Shown in pieces: positions 51,618 to 59,420 of a stretch of 59,420 nucleotides of DNA. The stretch comes from Planctomycetota bacterium (GTDB taxonomy: Bacteria > Planctomycetota > Planctomycetia > Pirellulales > Lacipirellulaceae): positions 1 through 59,420 of the forward strand of contig JAADGV010000010.1 of NCBI GenBank assembly GCA_013152205.1, given 5' to 3'. Position numbers and translations under genes: made by a program. The notes beneath the pieces were generated by a model, which had not been told where the DNA came from, searched no databases, and saw only the letters and a list, made by a program, of their open reading frames with translations. Each line of letters starts with the position of its first letter. The stretch's first letter is position 1.

Positions 51618-53123
51618 ATGAATCCTAAGATCCCCGTTTTTCTCCTTTCGCTTTTTCTTGTCTCGGTCAGCTTCGCTGCTGCCAAGGCAGAGGATTCGCC
51701 GTTCGATGTCGAAAACAAATCGCAGCTTTTTATTGATCGTGTCCTGGTTCGATCGACCGAAGGGGTTTCGTTTACGTTGCACCCGGCGCGCAAGCATTCC
51801 AAGAATCCGCTGCTCAAGGCAGAAAAACCTTGGGAGGGGTGGCGGTTGGAAATTTACGGGAACGTGATTTACGACCGAGACGAAAAGCTCTTCAAAATGT
51901 GGTACATGGGCGAATCGCCAGAGGATTTTCCCCACTATCCCGTTTTGTATGCGACAAGTAAGGACGGCGTGCATTGGGAAAAACCGTTGGTCGGAACCGT
52001 CGAGTCGCTACGAGGCGGTTCGCACAACGCCGTTGCCCACGGGTACTTACTCGCTAGCGTCATGAAAGACTACGCCGACCCCGACCCGAGCCGCCGCTAC
52101 AAAATGATCTGCTGGCGTCAGAAACCAAAACACGGGGCGCATGTTATGGTCTCTCCAGACGGTTTGAACTGGAAACAACTTAGCGAAAAGCCGATTTGCC
52201 GATCCAGCGACGTGATCACCGGCTATTACGACGAGTCACGCGAACTCTACGTCGCGTTCCCGAAGTTAAATACAAAAGTCCGTGGGCACACGCGACGCTG
52301 TTTTGGCATCACAACAAGTAAGGACTTTCTCAACTGGACAGAGCCGAGATACGCTTTCAAACCCGACTTGCGCGACGATGCCGGCTCGTTGGCTCGCATT
52401 GAACAAGTACGGCCAATCCTGGATGTTCCAGACAACCCAGCCGAGATGCGAACCGAGTTTTACGGCATCGGCGTGTATGTGGCCGAAAGCTGTACGCTGG
52501 CGTTTCCGTGGGTATTCACGATCAACAACAACTCTCGTTTTGGCAATCATGAAGGCCCGGGGGAGTTGCAGTTGGCCGTATCGCGCGATTTGGAACGTTG
52601 GGAACGACCATTCCGCGAGCCGGTGGTGCCGCGCGGAGGACTTGATGAGTGGGATCGCGGATTCTTCGTCTCGCAATCGCGAGCTTTGCGAGTGGAGGAC
52701 GAAGTGTGGCTGTATTACGGCGGATCGACGTACACACACGGAACACCTTGCATCTACCAAGCCGAGGGAACCGGCAGAAAAACAGAACACACTGCTGGGA
52801 TCGGGCTAGCCATCTGGAAACTCGATCGATTCGTTTCGGTCGACGCACCTGCCGAAGGTGGCACACTGACAACCGTTCCAATCACCTACACTGGCCAGCG
52901 GCTGGAAATCAATGCCGCGACAAAGGCCGACGGGCAGATCGTGGTCGACCTGCTTGATGCTGCCGGCAAAAAAATCGCTACGGCAAAACCAGTAAAAGGC
53001 GACGACTTGCGCCACACGATTGACTTCGGCGACGATTCGCTGGTCGCCGCCAAGGCAGGCCAACCGGTAGTGTTGCGATTCCGCATGAAAAACGCACAAC
53101 TGTTTGCCTTTGCATTTCGATGA
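51618..53123 (+). CDS. secreted glycosyl-hydrolase-like beta-propeller protein
   Basis: 501 residues with a signal peptide (FLLSLFLVSVSFAAAKAED). Repeated strand units (for example NVIYDRDEKLFKMWYMG, YPVLYATSKDGVHWEKP, MICWRQKPKHGAHVMVSPDGLNWKQL and RAFGITTSKDFLNWTEPRYA-like) resemble the five-bladed propeller of GH32/43-related families. About residues 425-501 form a small C-terminal beta-sandwich (GQRLEINAATKADGQIVVDLLDAAGKKIATA). Catalytic acids cannot be assigned by eye, so it may bind rather than cleave glycans. It is the last gene of the 46826-53123 unit, followed by a fold-back element. Confidence 0.85.
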   Translation: MNPKIPVFLLSLFLVSVSFAAAKAEDSPFDVENKSQLFIDRVLVRSTEGVSFTLHPARKHSKNPLLKAEKPWEGWRLEIYGNVIYDRDEKLFKMWYMGESPEDFPHYPVLYATSKDGVHWEKPLVGTVESLRGGSHNAVAHGYLLASVMKDYADPDPSRRYKMICWRQKPKHGAHVMVSPDGLNWKQLSEKPICRSSDVITGYYDESRELYVAFPKLNTKVRGHTRRCFGITTSKDFLNWTEPRYAFKPDLRDDAGSLARIEQVRPILDVPDNPAEMRTEFYGIGVYVAESCTLAFPWVFTINNNSRFGNHEGPGELQLAVSRDLERWERPFREPVVPRGGLDEWDRGFFVSQSRALRVEDEVWLYYGGSTYTHGTPCIYQAEGTGRKTEHTAGIGLAIWKLDRFVSVDAPAEGGTLTTVPITYTGQRLEINAATKADGQIVVDLLDAAGKKIATAKPVKGDDLRHTIDFGDDSLVAAKAGQPVVLRFRMKNAQLFAFAFR

Positions 53124-53158
53124 GGGCGTAGCAGCAGTTAGTAAAAGCACACAGCGGG

Positions 53159-53335
53159 CAGGAGAACTGCAAAGTCATAATTGCACAAAATAAACCGCAA
53201 CAATTTGAACCACAGAGGACACGGAGTAACACAGAGAAAATCTATTTTTTAAGGCACTCTGTGCTACTCCGTGTCCTCTGTGGTTATTCTTTTTTCTAAA
53301 CTTTGGTCGAACGTAGTGACTTTGCAGTTCTCCTG
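53159..53335. mobile_element. 177-bp MITE-like element with 10-bp target duplication
   Basis: Terminal inverted repeats are CAGGAGAACTGCAAAGTCA (53159-53177), inverted perfectly at 53317-53335. The flanks ACACAGCGGG (53149-53158) and ACACAGCGGG (53336-53345) are a perfect 10-bp direct repeat, as left by insertion of a transposable element. Inside, 53208-53236 and 53257-53285 are complementary over 28 of 29 bases and consist of CACAGAG-type words. There is no coding capacity, so a transposase must act in trans. Confidence 0.88.
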
Positions 53336-53436
53336 ACACAGCGGGCACAGGCAAAGTCACCTAGCCGTATCGGTATGCTACACTCAACCAAAAAAACCGA
53401 TACTATAGAGCGAATACGCCAGAACCAACAAGCCTT

Positions 53437-53567
53437 GCTAGAGCATTTTCTATAAAAGCATAGCCACAGAGCACACTGAGGTCTCAGAGGAAATACTGGA
53501 GCGAGTAACCTTATCTCAGTGTTCTCTGTGAACTCTGTGGCTACACAATTGAAGGAATTGCTCTAGC
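53437..53567. repeat. 131-bp fold-back element of CACAGAG words
   Basis: Ends GCTAGAGCA (53437-53445) and TGCTCTAGC (53559-53567) are inverted. Inner arms TAGCCACAGAG (53461-53471) and CACTGAG (53474-53480) pair with 53533-53543 and 53515-53521; the right arm has one additional CACAGAG word. It lies downstream of the HACL2-like gene. Confidence 0.75.
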
Positions 53568-53591
53568 GGACCCTTTCCTTTTCAGCTTGGG

Positions 53592-55322
53592 TTACATCGA
53601 GATCGAACCTTCGCGGAACGAGGACGAACCTAGGAGGGCGTTGATAAGTACCGGCTGACCAGCGGCGGCAACTCTTTTTGCTTCGTGGAGCACACTTTCT
53701 ATTTTTTCAGGCGCATCGAGCAAAAAGCCTTTTGCGCCTAGCCCTTCAGCGGCCAGATGATAATCCGTATGGCAGAGCACAGTACCAACATCGTCGTTCA
53801 GTATTTTGACTTGTTCACGAGCGATCTGTGTCCAGCCAGCATCATTGCCAATGACGGCAATGACGGGAATCTTGAGGCGCGCAAAAGTTTCAAATTCAAT
53901 CAAGCTGTAACCGAACGCACCATCACCATAGATAATCCAGGTTTCGCTTTGGGGACGCGTGATCTTGGCGCCCATCGCAAAACCGGCACCAACACCGAGC
54001 GTGCCGAAGACGCCGGGGTCTAGCCATGATAGCGGGCCACGCGGGCGAACCGTGTAAGAAGCTGTGGCAACGAAATCACCTCCATCCGCAACGAGGATGC
54101 TGTCGTCGGCCAGCACCGCATCGATGGCCCTCAACAGCCTAAGTGGATTGATGAACTTCGAATCCACCTCTGCCTCAACTGTGATTTCCAGCTCGCGGTG
54201 CATATCCCGATCACCAAGTTCACCACACCATTCACTGCGATTCGATTGCGGGGCATCAGTCGTGGCCGCAAGATCACAGAGAAAGGCGCAAGCGTCGCCA
54301 TGCACGCCAATCGTTGGTCGACGATTCCGATTAAGGTCGCGGCTGCTCCGGTTTGCTGCAATCAGAGTAGCGTCGCGGGAAATGAGGCTGCCGTAGTCCA
54401 GACGAAAATCGCAGGGCACGCCTGCGAGAATTACACAATCTGATTCCTTTAATGCCAATCGGCGTTTGTGCCGCATATGAAGTGGATGATTTTTGCCGAG
54501 TAGGCCCCGCGCCATACCCGACAGATACACGGGCATCCCAAGCTTCTCGACCGCCTGGGCCAAACTTTTCGCTTCGCTCGCTCGCAAGAGGGCCTGGCTA
54601 CCGACCAGCAACAGCGGTTTTTTCGCCGTAGCTATCGCGTTTGCTACCGCGGCGATTTCGTTTTCGCTTGCCCGCTTGATCGGAGCGCTAACCGGGGCTG
54701 ATGGCCCTGTGCGGTTGCCAATCCCAAACTGTCGCTTCAAATGGAAATCCAGGTACGCCCGCAGAAGTCTCGCCTTGACCGACGATCCGGATGGGGTTGC
54801 TCGCTCGTACCATCCGCGTATCACAGACTCGTCATAAAGCAGATCGATGGGGCACTCGACAAAGACAGGCCCTGGCACGCCCGTTTGTGCTGCCACAAAT
54901 GCCTTTTCAAGAATGGGCGCGAGATCGCGAACCCGGCGCACTGTTTCGGCATATTTGACATGCGGCTTGAGCAATGCCATCTGATCAATGTCCTGCAATG
55001 CACCTTTTCCTTTTAAGACGGTCGGCGCGGCGCCTCCCAGCACAACGACCGGAGACTGGGCCAGTCGAGCGTTTTTGATCGCTGTTATCGTATTTGTCAG
55101 ACCAGGGCCGGCGGTTACCGCAGCGACTCCCGGCACACCACTTAGACGTGCAACAGCATCGGCGGCAAAAACAGCCGTGGCCTCATCGCGTACATCGACA
55201 ATACGGATACCACGCTGTTTCGCGCCGGTTAGTATCGGGGAGATGTGTCCCCCGCAAAGCGTGAACAAATGCTCCACACCCTGTGCCTGTAACACCTCCG
55301 CAACCCGGTCGCCGCCATGCAT
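53592..55322 (-). CDS. ILVBL/HACL2-like thiamine-diphosphate-dependent lyase
   Basis: 576 residues, starting at the ATG at 55322 with GAGGT 5 bases upstream. It has the three-domain acetolactate-synthase fold. The N-terminal Pyr domain carries the cofactor-activating Glu47 ([21 protein letters not shown]) and [34 protein letters not shown]. The C-terminal PP domain has [44 protein letters not shown] and the Mg-TPP motif [15 protein letters not shown]...GNDAGW. By memory, these segments and the ending (FREGSISM) are strikingly like human ILVBL/HACL2, a 2-hydroxyacyl-CoA lyase, more than bacterial IlvB. The likely reaction is cleavage of a 2-hydroxyacyl-CoA, to be tested. Confidence 0.9.
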   Translation of the reverse strand: MHGGDRVAEVLQAQGVEHLFTLCGGHISPILTGAKQRGIRIVDVRDEATAVFAADAVARLSGVPGVAAVTAGPGLTNTITAIKNARLAQSPVVVLGGAAPTVLKGKGALQDIDQMALLKPHVKYAETVRRVRDLAPILEKAFVAAQTGVPGPVFVECPIDLLYDESVIRGWYERATPSGSSVKARLLRAYLDFHLKRQFGIGNRTGPSAPVSAPIKRASENEIAAVANAIATAKKPLLLVGSQALLRASEAKSLAQAVEKLGMPVYLSGMARGLLGKNHPLHMRHKRRLALKESDCVILAGVPCDFRLDYGSLISRDATLIAANRSSRDLNRNRRPTIGVHGDACAFLCDLAATTDAPQSNRSEWCGELGDRDMHRELEITVEAEVDSKFINPLRLLRAIDAVLADDSILVADGGDFVATASYTVRPRGPLSWLDPGVFGTLGVGAGFAMGAKITRPQSETWIIYGDGAFGYSLIEFETFARLKIPVIAVIGNDAGWTQIAREQVKILNDDVGTVLCHTDYHLAAEGLGAKGFLLDAPEKIESVLHEAKRVAAAGQPVLINALLGSSSFREGSISM

Positions 55323-55635
55323 CACTTACCTCAGTTCAGTCGGTGCAAAAATTTTCGCGCAAAAACGCCAGCAGGCCATTGTAGAGTACCTGCCTCCGAC
55401 GAGGTCATCGAATATGTCTGGCATTATCGATTATTCTTACTCAAACTGAAAAGAAAGGAGCCTGCGCTCTCACTTTGAGTTCGTACATATCCAACTACCG
55501 AAAATAAGGCACGGGTGTCGTGGATTGTTTTTCTGTTAGACTTTACGGCAGCCGAGGAAACACCGCTTCTCCCTCAGGCTTACCGGCGCAATGGTCACTA
55601 TTTTTTATTGATTTGAAGAGGTTTGCTAATTCGGC
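55323..55635. other. intergenic region between divergent genes
   Basis: About 310 bases containing the promoters of the TPP enzyme (-) and the amidohydrolase (+). No additional gene or conserved RNA motif is seen. AT-rich stretches near 55590-55620 might hold the plus promoter. Confidence 0.4.
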
Positions 55636-56469
55636 ATGATCGACGCCCATCATCACTTCTGGCAACTTGACCGGTACGACTACGTCTGGATGAGCCCCGA
55701 CCTACAGGCGTTGTACCGGGATTTCGGCCCAGACGACTTGCAGCCGAGTCTGAGCAACCACAACATCACCAGCACGGTGCTGGTGCAGACGATTAGCTCG
55801 GTCGACGAAACTCGCTGGTTCCTCGAACTCGCAAACCAGCACGCAACTATTGCTGGCGTCGTCGGCTGGGTCGATCTGACCGATTGCCGCGTAAGCGAAC
55901 AGCTCGACGAACTGGGCGACTCTCGAAAGTTCGTCGGAGTACGACATCAAGTACACGATGAGCCGGACCCCGATTGGCTTGCCCGCGCCGATGTCCAGCA
56001 CGGATTGGGCGAGATGGCTCGTCGGTCACTCACGTACGATTTGCTGATTCGACCTCAACACCTGGAGGTTTCCCTGCGTGTTGCCCAAAAATTCCCCGAG
56101 CTGCGATTCGTCATAGACCATATCGCCAAGCCCGAGATTGCCAAGCACGGCTGGGATGATTGGGCCACGGGCATCGCAGCACTTGCAGCATGTCCGAATG
56201 TCGCCTGCAAGCTGTCCGGGATGATCACCGAAGCCGATTGGACGCACTGGCAGCCTACGGATCTCGCTCCCTACATTCAGCACCTCCTCGAGCACTTTGG
56301 CACCGACCGTGTAATGTTCGGAAGCGATTGGCCCGTCTGTCTATTGGCAGGCACCTACGACCAAGTCGTCGATGCGCTGGCTACCAACCTCGACCAGTTG
56401 AGTGATCGCGAAAAACAAGACGTCTTCGGCAAAACGGCCATAGCGTGGTATGATCTAGAAGCAGATTAA
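55636..56469 (+). CDS. amidohydrolase-2 family protein, L-fuconolactonase-like
   Basis: 277 residues, TIM-barrel metal hydrolase. The N-terminal MIDAHHHFWQLDRYDYVWM carries the HxH motif and is characteristic of fuconolactonase-like enzymes. LRFVIDHIAKPEI supplies a further His, and the late RVMFGSDWPVCLLAGTYDQVV supplies the catalytic Asp region. It probably hydrolyses a sugar lactone to the acid (fucose/rhamnose catabolism, inference). No signal peptide. It is transcribed away from the TPP enzyme. Confidence 0.92.
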   Translation: MIDAHHHFWQLDRYDYVWMSPDLQALYRDFGPDDLQPSLSNHNITSTVLVQTISSVDETRWFLELANQHATIAGVVGWVDLTDCRVSEQLDELGDSRKFVGVRHQVHDEPDPDWLARADVQHGLGEMARRSLTYDLLIRPQHLEVSLRVAQKFPELRFVIDHIAKPEIAKHGWDDWATGIAALAACPNVACKLSGMITEADWTHWQPTDLAPYIQHLLEHFGTDRVMFGSDWPVCLLAGTYDQVVDALATNLDQLSDREKQDVFGKTAIAWYDLEAD

Positions 56470-56604
56470 CGATATGGCTTGCTCTCGGATCTCGACCACA
56501 AAAAGGTCAAGTCGGAAAAAGAATCGGCCGACAGTTGAACTTGAATATTTGACGAATCTAAAACAGTCGAAGTAGGCACTTGCACATCCCGCAGGAATGT
56601 TTCG

Positions 56605-56907
56605 GTGGCAGAAAAAAACAAGAAGTGGCGAAACCCGTTTTATGCGTTGCTGATCCCCTCGGGGGCGGCCTTTTGCGTCACGGCTTTTGCTTACGGATTT
56701 ATGGCGTTTCAGCAGGTGAATGCTGGCCGCGCGGCCATTGCTGCCCATGAAAACCATCCGTTATACGATTGGCTCCGAAGTCATGGCACGACGGCCATTT
56801 TGGTCGAGTTGGCAATTCTTGCCGTGTTGACGGTCGGGGCAATTGCAACCGACAATTGGTGGACTAGCGAGGAAGTTCCACCTTCTCAAAACTCGGATGG
56901 GGAGTGA
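56605..56907 (+). CDS. small two-helix membrane protein
   Basis: 100 residues, GTG start at 56605, with AGGA about 10 bases upstream. Two hydrophobic helices (FYALLIPSGAAFCVTAFAYGFMAF, about 12-35, and ILVELAILAVLTVGAIAT, about 65-82) are separated by a polar loop (AAIAAHENHPLYDWLRSHG). Both ends are charged. I recall similar short proteins in other planctomycetes but know no function. It lies between the amidohydrolase and a repeat element. Confidence 0.75.
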   Translation: MAEKNKKWRNPFYALLIPSGAAFCVTAFAYGFMAFQQVNAGRAAIAAHENHPLYDWLRSHGTTAILVELAILAVLTVGAIATDNWWTSEEVPPSQNSDGE

Positions 56908-56944
56908 TTCATGGCTGTTTCAAAATTCCCAAAAAGTAAGGCTT

Positions 56945-57187
56945 TAATACCACAACGCAGGGTCACAAGTTAACCACAACGACACGACGAACACAACGAA
57001 AGAAGGCCGTATTTCAGGTGTTCCCCGATCTGCGACCTACCCAAATACCACCAATATTGTTTCGGTAGGAGATGTCTTCCAATTTGAATTGCCTGGGGGG
57101 CAAATAGAATGTCCTATGCTAGATTTACGTCGTGGCCGTTGTGCCGTTGTGCCGTTGTGGTTAGCTCGGCCCTGCGCTGTAGTACTA
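56945..57187. repeat. CACAACG-type fold-back element, copy 2
   Basis: Ends TAATACCAC and GTAGTACTA; next inward CGCAGGGTC (56956-56964) pairs with GGCCCTGCG (57168-57176). The arms TTAACCACAACG and CGTTGTGCCGTTGTGGTTAG have extra CCGTTGTG words on the right. Outer and inner blocks align with 49748-49977, with about 20-30 percent divergence by eye. It ends 20 bases before ligA. Confidence 0.78.
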
Positions 57188-57188
57188 G

Positions 57189-59222
<2,034 letters not shown>

Positions 59223-59276
59223 CGCCACTTTCAAAATTGCGACGCAACCTGCAAATTTATCAGGGACGACTTCACA

Positions 59277-59420
59277 CAGTAGTTCCAAGTTGGCCTAATC
59301 AGAAGACTTGCCGTAAGGTGAATACCCCGAAGGGGTTGCACATCGTAGCCCAGGGTAAGCGGCGAAGCCGCGCCACCCTGGGTAATCGTTGCTTGAGATA
59401 AGCGAACCCTGAAAGGGTTC
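59277..59420. repeat. array of extragenic palindromes at the window end
   Basis: CAGTAGTTCCAAGTT (59277-59291) repeats the terminus of the 12271-12462 element. Next are hairpins CCCC/GGGG (59325-59335), CCCAGGGT/ACCCTGGG (59349-59382) enclosing GCGGC/GCCGC (59359-59371), and GAACCC/GGGTTC (59404-59420). The series continues beyond the window. Confidence 0.65.

Noticed and set aside
53200..53570. CRISPR-like appearance of repeated CACAGAG words
   Set aside because: The words are inverted in hairpins with no regular spacers; they are fold-back elements, not an array.

Overview
The window reads as chromosomal DNA of a planctomycete, most likely order Pirellulales (inference). The signs are PEP-CTERM and dockerin-like surface proteins, a DUF1559 pseudopilin-like protein, a cytochrome-type DUF1549/DUF1553 protein followed by a DUF1501 protein, a Ser/Thr kinase with a planctomycete-type N-terminus, and a cysteine-rich small lipoprotein. 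No phage, plasmid, CRISPR array or transposase gene was seen.

Layout. 1-4582 (+): surface protein (5' end cut off), Gfo/Idh/MocA oxidoreductase, DUF1559 protein, small lipoprotein, DUF6807 protein. 4733-9636: a divergent cluster around a GntR/UTRA regulator, with a SIS protein and an SDR on the minus strand and an FAD oxidoreductase and a phosphotriesterase-like hydrolase on the plus strand; a 38-bp dyad lies between the two arms. 9838-16705 (-): membrane-TPR protein, glycerate 2-kinase, large secreted protein of unknown function. 17099-19011 (+): coiled-coil protein and a Ser/Thr kinase with a degenerate receiver domain. 19082-22106: DUF456 protein, der GTPase, a 58-residue membrane protein, tRNA-Val(GAC). 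22493-30598: SMP-30 lactonase-like protein, a 29-residue basic protein, a sugar-type ABC importer without its ATPase, a penicillin-acylase-family hydrolase, a secreted cyclophilin. 30622-34409: M42 peptidase, VOC protein, Cys-rich lipoprotein, TatD and a partner. 34523-43106 (-): complex I membrane arm nuoHJKLMN without nuoI. 43633-53123: Y-family polymerase, isochorismatase-ThuA fusion, DUF1549/1553, DUF1501 and a beta-propeller protein. 53592-59222: an ILVBL/HACL2-like thiamine-diphosphate enzyme, an amidohydrolase, a small membrane protein and ligA.

The least ordinary parts are not large genes. First, the regulator at 6459 starts two bases after a near-symmetric dyad (6420-6457) whose two arms each carry a consensus -35 box, so two opposed promoters and a putative operator share 38 bp. 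Second, intergenic DNA is full of fold-back elements with arms built from short repeated words. One (53159-53335) has 19-bp terminal inverted repeats and a perfect 10-bp target duplication, so it looks like a real miniature transposable element. Several of these elements overlap or supply the stop codon of the neighbouring gene. Third, two very small proteins (29 and 58 residues) have good start signals.
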